Shown: positions 51,428-60,891 of the stretch, in pieces
Layout: every line of letters begins with the position of its first letter
Numbering within the stretch: position 1 is the first letter of the stretch
Assembly: GCF_002153605.1 (NCBI RefSeq)
Contig: NZ_JOPG01000020.1
Location: 1-64,000, forward strand
DNA length: 64,000 nt
Direction of reading: 5' to 3'
Origin: Acetobacter malorum
Lineage (GTDB): Bacteria > Pseudomonadota > Alphaproteobacteria > Acetobacterales > Acetobacteraceae
Notes under the pieces: model-generated
Seen by the model: only the letters and a program-made list of their open reading frames with translations
Told to the model about the DNA's origin: nothing
The model's database searches: none
Program-made: the position numbers and the translations under genes

Positions 51428-52354
51428 ATGGCACGTAAGAGCATCGAAAAAGCAATTCTGGACGCGGTCAGTGATATCCGCCTGCAGGCGCTCGGGTTTG
51501 AGGCTATCGGCATTTGGGTTTTCCTGATGAACCTGATCCGCGAAATCGGCACGGATGGCTCTGTCACGTTCGGTTTCGGGCGTGCGCCGTCTCTGGCTGA
51601 TGTGGCGCGCATTCGGTTTGGCATGTCGGAAACCGAATTAAAAACCCATTTGGAAACCCATTGCGTAACCCAGTTGCTTGCATGGGATGACGCCACGCAA
51701 ACGCTCTCATATGGGCCAGATCAGCAGCCCAGCCGCCGCACTCTCGCAAACCGTCTCAACGGCGCAAAGGGCGGAAGGCCGCCAAAAAACCGCGTTACCG
51801 AGCGCACAGACCCGGCGCAACGCAATCTGCCGCCAATGGCTATCAAGGGAGGGAAATCAGTGACCGAATGCAAAACCCACGCGCCCATAGCTAAAGCTAA
51901 AGCTGATAACGATAGTTATCATAAAGCTAAGCTAGTCGCGCCATCTGCTGCTGAGATTGATGCGGTGTTTAACCGTATCGGCCCCAAGGCGTTTGATGCT
52001 GCCGGGTTTGATCCTGCCCGTGACCTGCAAAACTGGTCAGCAGCGCGCCAGTGGGCAGCGGATGGTCTGGGTAAGGGCATGACGCCGGATGAGATTGAGC
52101 GCGTTGTGGTGGCTGAGGTCTCCCGCATTGCTGAGCGGCAGCGGAGCAAGGGCAAGCCTGCCCCGCACATGGGCTATTTTGGCAAGGCAGTCTGTGCAGC
52201 CATTGCAGCAGGCGTGATCCCTGAGCAGCCCAAAACGTTTGCCCAGCAGGTGGCAGAGCGCGACTGGGAAGAGGCAACGCGTGAATGGGTCCGTGCTGGT
52301 GGTGCAGGCCCGCAGCCCGCACTGGCTGATTATGCCGCCAAGGCTGCCGCATGA
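51428..52354 (+). CDS. Phage replication-type protein
   Basis: 308 residues from the ATG at 51428. It begins with a helical KAILDAVSDIRLQALGFEAIGIWVFLMN region and a wHTH-like domain (SLADVARIRFGMSETELKTHL), then a basic linker with GAKGGRPPKNR, and a C-terminal helical domain (IDAVFNRIGPKAFDAAGFD). It resembles replication initiator or helicase-loader proteins of phages next to dnaB. It overlaps the next gene by ATGA. Analogous to the 11183-12016 gene in the remnant. Confidence 0.6.
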   Translation: MARKSIEKAILDAVSDIRLQALGFEAIGIWVFLMNLIREIGTDGSVTFGFGRAPSLADVARIRFGMSETELKTHLETHCVTQLLAWDDATQTLSYGPDQQPSRRTLANRLNGAKGGRPPKNRVTERTDPAQRNLPPMAIKGGKSVTECKTHAPIAKAKADNDSYHKAKLVAPSAAEIDAVFNRIGPKAFDAAGFDPARDLQNWSAARQWAADGLGKGMTPDEIERVVVAEVSRIAERQRSKGKPAPHMGYFGKAVCAAIAAGVIPEQPKTFAQQVAERDWEEATREWVRAGGAGPQPALADYAAKAAA

Positions 52355-52779
52355 AGCCGCGCCCGGAAACTGCTGCCGAGATCGTGGCAGATGCTGAGGC
52401 GCGATTGTTTGAGGCTGGCGTCACGCTGGCATCCCTGCCCGCTCGTGGCCTGATGCCGTCAACCCGTGTCTCTGCCTGGCGTGACACGCTGATGGATCTG
52501 GATGACCTGCTCTCCATCACGGGAGATGAAATTGTCCGGCCTCCCATCCCGTCAGCCGCCAAGATCAGCCGGATGGATGAGGCGCTCAACTGGGTAGCTG
52601 GCATCCCTGCTGAGAATCACCGCCGCGTCGTGCTGCTCTGGATGATGATCAACCCGATATCGCGCCGTCACCGCTACAGCTGGCGGCAAATTGGTGATCA
52701 GATGGGTATTAGCCACCACACGGCAAAAGGCTGGTTTTCTGCGGGTCTCAGTGCCATCACGAAAAAAAATTACGCCTGA
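52351..52779 (+). CDS. Phage DUF6362-like HTH protein
   Basis: 142 residues. The C-terminal half has NPISRRHRYSWRQIGDQMGISHHTAKGWFSAGL, a sigma-like HTH typical of the DUF6362 group, and the centre LPARGLMPSTRV...WRDTLMDLDD is the usual lead-in. It is placed at the end of the early operon before the packaging genes, where phages often have a late regulator. Confidence 0.65.
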   Translation: MKPRPETAAEIVADAEARLFEAGVTLASLPARGLMPSTRVSAWRDTLMDLDDLLSITGDEIVRPPIPSAAKISRMDEALNWVAGIPAENHRRVVLLWMMINPISRRHRYSWRQIGDQMGISHHTAKGWFSAGLSAITKKNYA

Positions 52780-52889
52780 CTGCATTTTTTACTTCCCAAA
52801 CTTCCCAAAATGCAGTGTTTTGAGCGTCATGATTAGGGGTCGTGCAGCCTACGGGGTGCGCGGCCTTTTTTATTGCCCGGAGAGCTGCA

Positions 52890-53219
52890 ATGGCACCACG
52901 CCTCAAATGCATCGCTCCCAGCGTTGCAACAATCGACACCCGCATAGCTCGGCCTCCGCCGAAAAAGGCTGACCCCTTCTACCTGTCTCCGGCATGGCGC
53001 TCTCTCGTGCGCCAGATTACGGCTGTCCGTGGCTGCCAGTGTCAGGAGTGTGGCCGCGAGGGTGTCCGTCTCTTTGGTGACCACGTCCATGAGATCAAGG
53101 ACGGTGGCGCTAAGTTGGACCCGGCCAACGTCCGGTTGCTGTGTGGTTCCTGCCACACAAAGAAAACTACCCGCGTCAGGGCGCACAGAATGGCCGAGAG
53201 ATACGGGAAAAATGTCTGA
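52890..53219 (+). CDS. HNH endonuclease
   Basis: 109 residues from the ATG at 52890. A zinc-binding pair CQECGREG and the HNH core GDHVHEIKDGGAKLDPANVR...LLCGSCHTKKT. Such proteins next to TerS/TerL in HK97-like phages assist terminase cleavage of DNA. Stand-alone, basic, and complete. Confidence 0.88.
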   Translation: MAPRLKCIAPSVATIDTRIARPPPKKADPFYLSPAWRSLVRQITAVRGCQCQECGREGVRLFGDHVHEIKDGGAKLDPANVRLLCGSCHTKKTTRVRAHRMAERYGKNV

Positions 53220-53386
53220 TTTCCGCCATTTTTCATAGATTTTTGGTCAAATCAGGCGGCCTGACCCTGACGAGGGGTGGGGGTAGGTAAAAGTCTGGCG
53301 GCTTCAGGCACCCTAACCGCGCCAGTCTCACGCGCAGATTTTTTCTGTTGTTTGAAAAATAATCAAATAATCAAAGGAGAGATATC

Positions 53387-53701
53387 ATGGCTCGTGGCGG
53401 TGCCCGCGACGGTGCTGGCCGGCCCAAAAAAGAAGTGCCGCCCGAATATGCCGGCCCTCAAATCGAAGATACCTCTCGTCTTACGCCTCTTGAATTTTTC
53501 AAGGCCGTTTTCAGAGACGGAGAGGCACCGTTCGATATTCGATACAAAGCAGCGCAGGAAGCGGCGCCGTTTGTCCATGCCAGGCTGGCGCCAAAAGAAG
53601 CTGAAGGTGACGGGCAAACCAGCATGGCCGATGACTGGGACACGGTCCTATCCCCAAAAGCTCAGGCAAAAGAGCTGGGGCGTAAAAACGGAGTGCATTG
53701 A
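53387..53701 (+). CDS. Terminase small subunit-like protein
   Basis: 104 residues. The start GGARDGAGRPKK is the usual N-terminus of phage TerS-type proteins; the centre PLEFFKAVFRDGEAP...AAQEAAPFVHARLAPKE is also found in the 6830-7093 relic. Its stop overlaps the TerL start (TGATG). Confidence 0.75.
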   Translation: MARGGARDGAGRPKKEVPPEYAGPQIEDTSRLTPLEFFKAVFRDGEAPFDIRYKAAQEAAPFVHARLAPKEAEGDGQTSMADDWDTVLSPKAQAKELGRKNGVH

Positions 53702-55398
53702 TGGCATGGGATCTGAGTTGCCGAGACTGGCGGGAGCGCATCAGGTCCGGTCGATCCCTTATGCCGTCACTGCCGGATCTGAATGTTGAGCGCGGTGCTC
53801 TGGCAGTCAGAATCTTTGACCGTCTGCGTATCCCAGATGTAGTCGGCACTCCCCTGATGGCAGATGCTGCTGGAGAATGGTTCCGGGAAATTGTCTTTGC
53901 TCTTCATGGGTCTTTCGACCCGGAAACACGGCAACGGTTAATCCGTGAGCTATTCCTGCTGGTCCCGAAAAAAAACGCAAAAACTACGCTCGGCGCGGGG
54001 CTGATGCTCACATCAGTGCTGATTAATGACCGGCCTCGCGCTGAATTTCTGGATGTCGCGCCAACAAAGGAAATTGCTCAGCTCGCGTTCGACCAATCTG
54101 CTGGAATGATAGATCTTGATAAGGGGCTAAGACGACGGTTTCATATTCAGGAACATAAAAAGACAATCACCTATCTGCCAACAAAGGCAACGCTCCAGAT
54201 TAAGACGTTCTCTCCGGACGTCATGACAGGCGTGAAGCCTTCTGGCATTCTGGTTGATGAAGAGCACGTTATCGCCGAAAAATCGGATGCAAGCCGCGTC
54301 ATGGGGCAGATACGTGGTGGTATGATCAGCCAGCCAGAGGCATTCCTGCTGATCATCACCACGCAAAGCGAAAAGCCGCCGCGTGGTGTCTTTAAGGCAG
54401 ACTTGGCGCAGGCCCGCTCCATTCGGGATGGCCTTGTGCAAGGTCATACGCTGCCAATCATTTATGAACTGCCGGAAGATCTCCAAAAGCCGTCAACTCT
54501 GCCGGGTGAACCTGCGGCGTGGGAAGATCCAGCCTGCTGGCACATGGTCCTGCCGAATGCTGGGCGGTCTATTACTGTCGAGCGCCTTGTGCAGGACTAT
54601 GCCAAAGCGAAAGCCGATAGCCTTGAAGAGCTAATCCGCTGGGCCTCTCAGCACCTCAACGTGGAAATTGGCCTTGCTCTCAGAAATGACCGCTGGGCTG
54701 GCGCAGACTATTGGGAACAGCAAGCCGATCCAGACCTGACGGTGGATGAAATTATCACTCGGTCAGACGTGATCGTGGCCGGGATTGACGGTGGCGGCCG
54801 AGATGACTTGCTGTCCCTGACAATCCTTGGTCGAGATAGCGTCACCTCAGAGTGGCTCCACTGGTCGAGAAGCTGGGTATGGGAAGGCGTCTTGCAAATC
54901 CGCAAGCGCGAGGCCTCGCAACTGGAGGACTTTAGTAAGCAGGGAGATCTTGTTGTTTGCAATGAGCCCGGCATGGATATTGAGCACCTGTCCGACACGC
55001 TTGGCGGGGTAAACAAGTCTGGAAAACTTGCCATGGTCGGCCTTGATCCGCAGGGCGTGGGCCTGATTGTCGATGCTCTGGCAGAGCGTGGCATTGATGG
55101 CCCCCGCGTGGTCGGTGTGGCGCAGGGCTGGACGCTGTCTGGCGCCATCAAGACAGCAGAAAGAAAATTGTCCGACGGTAGCCTGCTGCATTGCGGGCAG
55201 CCAATCATGGCCTGGGCAGTCAGCAACGCAAAGGTGGAGGCGCGAGGCAACGCCATCATCATCACCAAGCAGGCGGCTGGTTATCTCAAAATCGATCCGC
55301 TCATGTCTCTGCTCAATGCAGTGGTGCTCATGAGCAAAAACCCACAGGCAAAAACTACCATGAGTAGCTTTATGCGCAGAGGAATCCTATCAGCATGA
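53701..55398 (+). CDS. terL: Phage terminase large subunit (Terminase_1 type)
   Basis: 565 residues from the ATG at 53701. ATPase motifs: Walker A-like VPKKNAKTT (about 88-96), Walker B GILVDEEHVIAE, and the coupling motif IITTQSEKPPRGVF. A C-terminal RNase H-like nuclease with VIVAGIDGGGRDDLLSLTI and CNEPGMDIEHLSD. This is an HK97/Lambda-like type, different from the 5440-6882 enzyme, so the two prophages are unrelated in packaging. It overlaps the portal by ATGA. Confidence 0.92.
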   Translation: MAWDLSCRDWRERIRSGRSLMPSLPDLNVERGALAVRIFDRLRIPDVVGTPLMADAAGEWFREIVFALHGSFDPETRQRLIRELFLLVPKKNAKTTLGAGLMLTSVLINDRPRAEFLDVAPTKEIAQLAFDQSAGMIDLDKGLRRRFHIQEHKKTITYLPTKATLQIKTFSPDVMTGVKPSGILVDEEHVIAEKSDASRVMGQIRGGMISQPEAFLLIITTQSEKPPRGVFKADLAQARSIRDGLVQGHTLPIIYELPEDLQKPSTLPGEPAAWEDPACWHMVLPNAGRSITVERLVQDYAKAKADSLEELIRWASQHLNVEIGLALRNDRWAGADYWEQQADPDLTVDEIITRSDVIVAGIDGGGRDDLLSLTILGRDSVTSEWLHWSRSWVWEGVLQIRKREASQLEDFSKQGDLVVCNEPGMDIEHLSDTLGGVNKSGKLAMVGLDPQGVGLIVDALAERGIDGPRVVGVAQGWTLSGAIKTAERKLSDGSLLHCGQPIMAWAVSNAKVEARGNAIIITKQAAGYLKIDPLMSLLNAVVLMSKNPQAKTTMSSFMRRGILSA

Positions 55399-56720
55399 AA
55401 ATCAGGAACAGGGTCAAAGGCTGGCTGTATAAAGCAGTCGATGCCATGACCCTCACAGTCACGGGGGTGTCCCTGACAGACCTGCGGCTGGGCACGTTCC
55501 TGGCTGGCGGTCCAACGGTCAGCGGCAAGCTGGTCACGGTCGATACTGCCATGCAGCTGGATACCGTCTGGGCCTGCGTCCGGCTGATCTCGGACACCAT
55601 CGCGTCCATGCCGCTCAAGCTCTACCAGCGGCAGGGTGATGATACCTCGCTCCTCGCGCGTGACCATCCGCTCTACCGCATCCTGTATTCGTCTCCCAAT
55701 GCGGACATGACGGCAGTGGAGTTCTGGTCTGCCGTAGTCGGCAGCTTGATGCTGTGGGGCAATGCGTTTGCCCAGGTGATCCGGCGCGGGAATGGCGCTG
55801 TCATTGCCCTCAACCCTCTGCGCCCTGATCGCATGTCAGTCCGGCGCGACCCGGACACTGGCAGTTTAGTCTATACCTACAGTTATCAGGGCGCTTCTCT
55901 CACGCTGGATGAGGGCGAGATCCTGCACATCAAGGGATTTTGCCTGGACGGCATGATGGGGATATCGCCTATCTCTGCCGGACGGCAGCAGCTCGGCGCT
56001 GCCATGGCGGCGGAAGATGCGGCTGGGTCCATGTGGAAAAACGGATTACTCAGCCAGACATACATCAAAAGTCCTGACTGGCTGAATGATGAGCAGGCAG
56101 GCCGTGCGCAAGAAATCCTGAATAACTACCGAGGCGCTCTGAACGCTGGCAAAACTCCACTGCTTGAGGGTGGATGGACGGTTGAGAGTATCGGTCTAAA
56201 CCCGGAAGACATGCAGCTCCTGCAAACGCGGGGCTTCAATGTGGAGACAATCTGTCGCTGGTTTGGTGTCGCGCCAGTTATGATCGGGCGCATGGAGAAA
56301 TCCACAGCATGGGGGTCTGGCCTTGAGCAGATGAACCTGTGGTTTCTCACCTACACGCTCCAGCCGTGGCTGGTGCGTATAGAGCAGGCCATCATCCGCT
56401 GCCTCCTGCTTCCGGCTGAAAAGACCTCGTATTTCCCAAAGCATAACGTGGATGCATTGCTGCGGGCCGATAGTCAGGCGCGTGCCCAGCTTGAGGCTAC
56501 GCAGGTGCAGAACGGGATCAAAACCCGCAATGAAGTCCGCGAAAAAGAAGGTCTGCCGCCCATTCCGGGGGCCGATAAGCTCACCGTCCAGGCGCAAATG
56601 ATCAATCTGGATGATGTTGGCGTGGTCGCGGTCCAGCCATCCGTTACCCCGGTGAATGCTCCACCCACACCGCCAGCAAAGCCGCAGCAAGGCGGCGCGA
56701 TAGGAGATGACGATGATTGA
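55395..56720 (+). CDS. HK97-family phage portal protein
   Basis: 441 residues: VSLTDLRLGTFLAGGPTVSGKLVTVDTAM-like start, VWACVRLISDTIASMPLKLYQR, and WGNAFAQVIRRGNG, all core portal motifs. The C-terminus (GLPPIPGADKLTVQAQMINL) is the usual tail. It forms the dodecameric DNA entry ring and overlaps the protease gene. Confidence 0.92.
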   Translation: MKIRNRVKGWLYKAVDAMTLTVTGVSLTDLRLGTFLAGGPTVSGKLVTVDTAMQLDTVWACVRLISDTIASMPLKLYQRQGDDTSLLARDHPLYRILYSSPNADMTAVEFWSAVVGSLMLWGNAFAQVIRRGNGAVIALNPLRPDRMSVRRDPDTGSLVYTYSYQGASLTLDEGEILHIKGFCLDGMMGISPISAGRQQLGAAMAAEDAAGSMWKNGLLSQTYIKSPDWLNDEQAGRAQEILNNYRGALNAGKTPLLEGGWTVESIGLNPEDMQLLQTRGFNVETICRWFGVAPVMIGRMEKSTAWGSGLEQMNLWFLTYTLQPWLVRIEQAIIRCLLLPAEKTSYFPKHNVDALLRADSQARAQLEATQVQNGIKTRNEVREKEGLPPIPGADKLTVQAQMINLDDVGVVAVQPSVTPVNAPPTPPAKPQQGGAIGDDDD

Positions 56721-57561
56721 GGGCGTGGAAGTTTGCGCTGTCCCGTTTGAGTTCAAGGCAGCCGCTGGCGCTGCCGGAGCTGAGGGCGTTGTTGAGGGCT
56801 ACGGCTCTGTTTTTGGCAACGTGGATTCCCACGGGGATGTCATCCTGCCGGGTGCCTTCGCTAAATCCATTGCCGAGCGTAAATCTCAGGGGCGGACGCT
56901 GCCCATGCACGTCATGCACGGGATTTTTGGCGGAGACGGTGTCCCGGCAGGTGTCTGGAATGATGTGCAGGAAGATGGAAAAGGTCTGCGCGTTAAGGGG
57001 AAGATCTCTGGCGTCAACACGGATGCCGGGCAGCTGCTCTATCAGCGTGTGAAAGATGGTGCGCTGGGCGGCCTGTCCATTGGTTACAGTGTGCCGGACG
57101 GCGGATCATCCAAAATGAGCGAGCCCGGCGGACCGAAGCGCCAGATCAAGCAGGCCAACCTGTTTGAAGTCAGCCTTGTGGATGACCCCAGCAACGCGCT
57201 GGCCCGTGTCGCTGAGCTGAAGCGCTCAGGCGTCCGGGAGATGAAAGCCACCATGAACGCCACGGCAGCCCAGTCTGCCCTGGAGGATGCACTCAAGATC
57301 TTTCATGCGTCCCTGCAAGGCAACGATGCCCCGACTGCAGATGAGCGTCAGCAGCTCCTGATGCACCTGCAGGACGCCTATGAGGCTCTGACAGGCAGCC
57401 GTATGCCGGAAGGTATGAAGGCCGCCATTTCTGCAGCCTCCTTCAAGATGCCTGATGATCTACGGGGCGTCCTGGCAACAATCAGATCAGTTTCCGGCGG
57501 TCCTGCGGAGGCAAAAAACAGCCTCCTACCGCCCGGTTGGGATGGCTTAAGCCTCTCCTGA
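56713..57561 (+). CDS. Prohead maturation protease (HK97 type)
   Basis: 282 residues from the ATG at 56713 (AGGAG 6 bases before). Motifs GYGSVFGNVDSHGDVILPGAF and the catalytic histidine region LPMHVMHGIFGG...GLRVKGKIS, then LGGLSIGYSVPDGG. The protease processes the capsid scaffold. The last third (ATMNATAAQSALEDALKIFH) is a helical extension, probably scaffold-like. It ends before an intrinsic terminator. Confidence 0.85.
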   Translation: MIEGVEVCAVPFEFKAAAGAAGAEGVVEGYGSVFGNVDSHGDVILPGAFAKSIAERKSQGRTLPMHVMHGIFGGDGVPAGVWNDVQEDGKGLRVKGKISGVNTDAGQLLYQRVKDGALGGLSIGYSVPDGGSSKMSEPGGPKRQIKQANLFEVSLVDDPSNALARVAELKRSGVREMKATMNATAAQSALEDALKIFHASLQGNDAPTADERQQLLMHLQDAYEALTGSRMPEGMKAAISAASFKMPDDLRGVLATIRSVSGGPAEAKNSLLPPGWDGLSLS

Positions 57562-57585
57562 CCCGCTCTTCTTTTCCGCACCACT

Positions 57586-57609
57586 GCCGCCATCTGGGCG
57601 GCTTTTTTT
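57586..57609 (+). terminator. Intrinsic terminator inside the head module
   Basis: GCCGCC (57586-57591) pairs with GGCGGC (57597-57602), followed by seven Ts. It lies between the protease and capsid genes, where partial termination or RNA processing sets the capsid excess. Confidence 0.8.
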
Positions 57610-57622
57610 ATGGGAAAAATCT

Positions 57623-58843
57623 ATGTCCACAGAAGCCGAATACAAAGCCGCCGTTGCCGAACTCAAGACTGCTACGGATGAGGTCAAGAAATTTGCAGAG
57701 ACCTCACGAACGGAACTGAAGAACATTGGTGAAGTAAGCCGGGAAACCAAAGCCAGTGCTGACAAAGCCCTGACCGAAATGAATGAGCTGTCAGCTCGCG
57801 TGACGGAAATGGAGCAGAAAGGCGCTCGTGGTGGTGGCCAGCATGACCAGGCCAGCCAGTCTATTGGGCAGCGCGTTGTTGCGGCTGATGAGGTTAAGGC
57901 TGCCATGGCGCGTAGTTCCAACTGGAAAGGCACTGTGCAGGTGGAGGTTAAGAATATTACCTCTGCAAGTTCTACCGGCACATCCGGCACTACGGGCCTT
58001 GTCGTGGCAGATCGCCAGCCGCAGATCATCCAGCAGCCTACCCGCAAGCTGGTAATCCGTAATCTGCTGATGCCTGGCAGTACAGCATCCGGCGCCATTG
58101 ATTACGTCCGGGAAACTGGTTTTACCAACAATGCTGATTTCGTGGCTGAAAATCCTGGGGCGCCCAAGCCTCAGTCTGACATCACATTCAGTCTGGAAAG
58201 TCTGCCGGTCCGTACGGTCGCCCATTTCATCATGGCGTCCAAGCAGATCCTGGCAGATGCTCCCATGCTCCAGAGCTACATTGATGGGCGGCTGCGCATC
58301 GGTCTGGGGCTGAAAGAAGACGATGCCCTGCTGAACGGTGATGGCTCAGGGGTTACAATCAAGGGGCTCATGGCGCAGTCCGTAAAATATGCCCAGCCTG
58401 CTGGTGTCGCCATTAAAAATGAGACCATGATTGACCGTCTCCGCCTCGCCATGCTGCAGACTACTCTGGCAGAATATCCTGCAACTGGTCACATCCTGAA
58501 CCCGACCGACTGGGCCAGCATTGAACTGACCAAAGATGCCCAGCTGCGTTATGTCTTTGCCAATCCTCTGGGTCTGACGGGGCCAGTCCTTTGGGGGCTT
58601 CCTGTCGCGGAAAGCCTCGCAATGGCACAGGGTAAATTCATGACCGGTGCATTTAGCCTTGCGGCGCAGATCTTTGACCGGGAAGACGCCACAGTCTCAA
58701 TCTCCACGGAAGACCGGGACAACTTTGTGAAGAACATGGTCACGATCTTGGCAGAAGAGCGCCTGGCACTGGCGGTTTACCGCCCGGAAGCCCTGATTAA
58801 TGGCGATTTTTCCGGCATTGATGCCCCCGCTGCGGGCGGCTAA
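57623..58843 (+). CDS. HK97-fold major capsid protein
   Basis: 406 residues. An N-terminal coiled-coil delta domain (EYKAAVAELKTATDEVKKFAE), then the capsid body: LVVADRQPQIIQQPTRKLVIRNL, QSYIDGRLRIGLGLKEDDALLNGDG, and GLPVAESLAMAQGKFMTGAF. The delta domain is expected to be removed by the upstream protease. It follows a terminator and probably has its own strong ribosome binding context. Confidence 0.93.
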   Translation: MSTEAEYKAAVAELKTATDEVKKFAETSRTELKNIGEVSRETKASADKALTEMNELSARVTEMEQKGARGGGQHDQASQSIGQRVVAADEVKAAMARSSNWKGTVQVEVKNITSASSTGTSGTTGLVVADRQPQIIQQPTRKLVIRNLLMPGSTASGAIDYVRETGFTNNADFVAENPGAPKPQSDITFSLESLPVRTVAHFIMASKQILADAPMLQSYIDGRLRIGLGLKEDDALLNGDGSGVTIKGLMAQSVKYAQPAGVAIKNETMIDRLRLAMLQTTLAEYPATGHILNPTDWASIELTKDAQLRYVFANPLGLTGPVLWGLPVAESLAMAQGKFMTGAFSLAAQIFDREDATVSISTEDRDNFVKNMVTILAEERLALAVYRPEALINGDFSGIDAPAAGG

Positions 58844-58863
58844 TCCGGAAGGAGATACTGACC

Positions 58864-59517
58864 ATGCGGACAATCTCCGTCAGCGCTCCGGCTCAGCCGG
58901 TGGCGCTTGCGCTGCGGGATAGTCTCAAGGTGGATCTCGGTATCACAGATGATAGTCAGGATGACAGGCTGGATGGCCTCCTACTGGATGCCTCCAGTCT
59001 CGTGCTGGACTACATCGGCAGGCCTATCCTGAATGGTGTCTGGCGTGATGTGATTGAGATCCGGCCTGATGAGCAGCGGCTCAGCATCATGCTGGGCATC
59101 TATCCGGTTACAAAGATCATGGCTTTTGTGTCGCATCATGGTGGGGCGCTCACGCCTGATCAGATTGGTGATCTGGATCTCATGGCAGGCTCCGGCATTG
59201 TCTACCCGCCTGCCACAGGTCCGGCGCTCTGGTCTCCGGGGCGATATGTCGTGACCTATCAGGCTGGCTACACGCCTCCAGCGAGGGGTGGCGACGGATT
59301 ACCGCAGGAAGGCACTCTCCCACGTGGAATTTCTGCCGCAGTCCTGCTGGCAGCTAAAGCAGCATGGCACGCTGCTGACAGAGACCCCCTGCTCCGCTCC
59401 GAAAGCGAGCAGGGAACCGGGTCATCCAGCTGGGCTGCAACGGTGGCAGGGTCCGGTGGCTTGCCTCAGGCTGCGGTAGACAGGCTTGCCTCATACCGCG
59501 CTGGTGGCGTGCGGTGA
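58864..59517 (+). CDS. Head-tail connector (gp6-like)
   Basis: 217 residues with the gp6 pattern: ALRDSLKVDLGITDDSQDDRL, ASSLVLDYIGRPIL and YQAGYTPPA...LPRGISAAVLLAAKAAWH. The helical ring protein sits under the portal. It overlaps the next gene by GTGA. Confidence 0.85.
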   Translation: MRTISVSAPAQPVALALRDSLKVDLGITDDSQDDRLDGLLLDASSLVLDYIGRPILNGVWRDVIEIRPDEQRLSIMLGIYPVTKIMAFVSHHGGALTPDQIGDLDLMAGSGIVYPPATGPALWSPGRYVVTYQAGYTPPARGGDGLPQEGTLPRGISAAVLLAAKAAWHAADRDPLLRSESEQGTGSSSWAATVAGSGGLPQAAVDRLASYRAGGVR

Positions 59518-59837
59518 GTTACCGCACAGACCGCCGCCGACGGCAGATCAACCGCAAGGGCCGTCCTATGCAGCTTTTGCGTCCGGATGAATCGGCCAGC
59601 ATCACTGTCATGGCCTACGCGCCACCGCCACAGGCTATCGTGCTGGAGGATAGTGTGTCTGTCGCGCCGTTTGCGGTCCAGATCACGGCAGATGAAACTG
59701 CTGCCGCCAGCTATACCCCTGCCAGTGGTGACTGGCTCCGGGATGGCGGGCGCAGATACACGGTGACGGATGCCGTGCCGGTCTATGACGGCTCATACCT
59801 GTCCGGCTGGTCTCTCAGTGCCAAAGGAGGTTCGTGA
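59514..59837 (+). CDS. Head-closure protein
   Basis: 107 residues from a GTG coupled to the upstream stop (ATG at 59568 is an alternative). A small beta-barrel: DESASITVMAYAPPPQA and DWLRDGGRRYTVTDAVPVYDG, the usual connector of HK97-type phages. Its stop overlaps the next start (TGATG). Confidence 0.7.
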   Translation: MSYRTDRRRRQINRKGRPMQLLRPDESASITVMAYAPPPQAIVLEDSVSVAPFAVQITADETAAASYTPASGDWLRDGGRRYTVTDAVPVYDGSYLSGWSLSAKGGS

Positions 59838-60301
59838 TGACCTCTCCGCAGGTCTGGGAGGATGCCTTTGCCCGCGCTCAGTATGTGGGGCAGCAGCTTG
59901 GGCAGGCGGTCTTTGACCCGCTCCAGCAAAACCGGGATATCCAGCAGGATAAGCCTTACTGGATTGTCGAAACATCCAGTGGCCTCGCTGAACCAATGGA
60001 AATCGGTCAGGGGCAGAATATGGATAGCCTCCAGATCGACCAGGAAACCGGCCAGATCTGGTTGCACCTGATGGTGCCCAAAGGCAGCGCCAGCACGGCA
60101 AAGGCTTTGCCCTGGCGTAAGGCCATGAGCAACGCTTTCCGCCGCAACGGGGACCCGCCCGGTAAATGGGCGGACGGACTCTATTACGACACGCAACAGG
60201 CATCCCCTCCTGATCTGGATCAGGAGGGGAACTGGTACGTGCTCGGCCTCGCAATCAATTACCGTTATCAGGACGGTTACGCAGGACAACAATCTCCATG
60301 A
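59837..60301 (+). CDS. Tail-terminator-type protein
   Basis: 154 residues from the ATG at 59837 (AAGGAGG 6 bases before). The order WEDAFARAQYVGQQLGQAVFD, PYWIVETSSGLAEP and WYVLGLAINYRYQ suggests the tail terminator or completion protein that caps the tube. It overlaps the next gene by ATGA. Confidence 0.55.
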   Translation: MTSPQVWEDAFARAQYVGQQLGQAVFDPLQQNRDIQQDKPYWIVETSSGLAEPMEIGQGQNMDSLQIDQETGQIWLHLMVPKGSASTAKALPWRKAMSNAFRRNGDPPGKWADGLYYDTQQASPPDLDQEGNWYVLGLAINYRYQDGYAGQQSP

Positions 60302-60819
60302 AATATCAGGTATTGCATGAAACCGCCGCTGGCTCCGGCCAGTATAACATTGTGGGTGCTGCCATTGAGGCTGAAAGCACCAGCGCAGCTCTTGCTTTGG
60401 TGGGTGCATCCGTGCCGCCCGGCCTGCGTTACGCGGTCTCTCCCTATCGTGAGGTAGCAGGGTTACCCGATTATCGTCCGCCAGCAGCGGAAGAGGTCGG
60501 AAAATCCTATGCAGTCCTCTTGCGTACTAGTCTGGATCAGCCGTTTGCACCGGATGGTGCCTCATTTGCCAGCATGGTGACAGATGCTGCCAATATGTGC
60601 CTCGCCATGCAGGCCTACATGCCTAATGCTCAGTTTGGCCTGATGCCTGCAAATGAGCAGCCCGTCTCTGCTCCTGTGGAGCCTATCGTGCCGTCAACAT
60701 CTGCTGCGTCTTCTTCCAGCGCGGTAAGTATCGGCAACTTACCTGGTTCCTCTGGCATCTCGTCCGGCGGTACGGTCAGCGGCAGCAGTACAGTCTCTTC
60801 CGGCGGCACAGCCAGCTAA
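60298..60819 (+). CDS. Phage protein with strand-loop-strand-like tail
   Basis: 173 residues. The first 120 residues form a compact domain (VLHETAAGSGQYNIVGAA) of unknown family. The last 45 residues are Ser/Gly-rich (GISSGGTVSGSSTVSSGGTA), the same S-S-G-G-T-x-S-x-S-x-x-V pattern as the repeats of the Hint proteins in this window. A Pro/Ala/Ser linker separates the two. It may be a virion decoration or tail component with an adhesive tail. Confidence 0.6.
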   Translation: MKYQVLHETAAGSGQYNIVGAAIEAESTSAALALVGASVPPGLRYAVSPYREVAGLPDYRPPAAEEVGKSYAVLLRTSLDQPFAPDGASFASMVTDAANMCLAMQAYMPNAQFGLMPANEQPVSAPVEPIVPSTSAASSSSAVSIGNLPGSSGISSGGTVSGSSTVSSGGTAS

Positions 60820-60847
60820 TCTCCCTCTCTTTTCTTCTCTGTAAACA

Positions 60848-60873
60848 GGTCGCCTTCTGGCGGCCTTTTTTTT
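60848..60873 (+). terminator. Intrinsic terminator before the tail tube gene
   Basis: GGTCGCC (60848-60854) pairs with GGCGGCC (60859-60865, one G-T pair), followed by eight Ts. Confidence 0.85.
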
Positions 60874-60891
60874 GATCTCATGAGGTAAATT

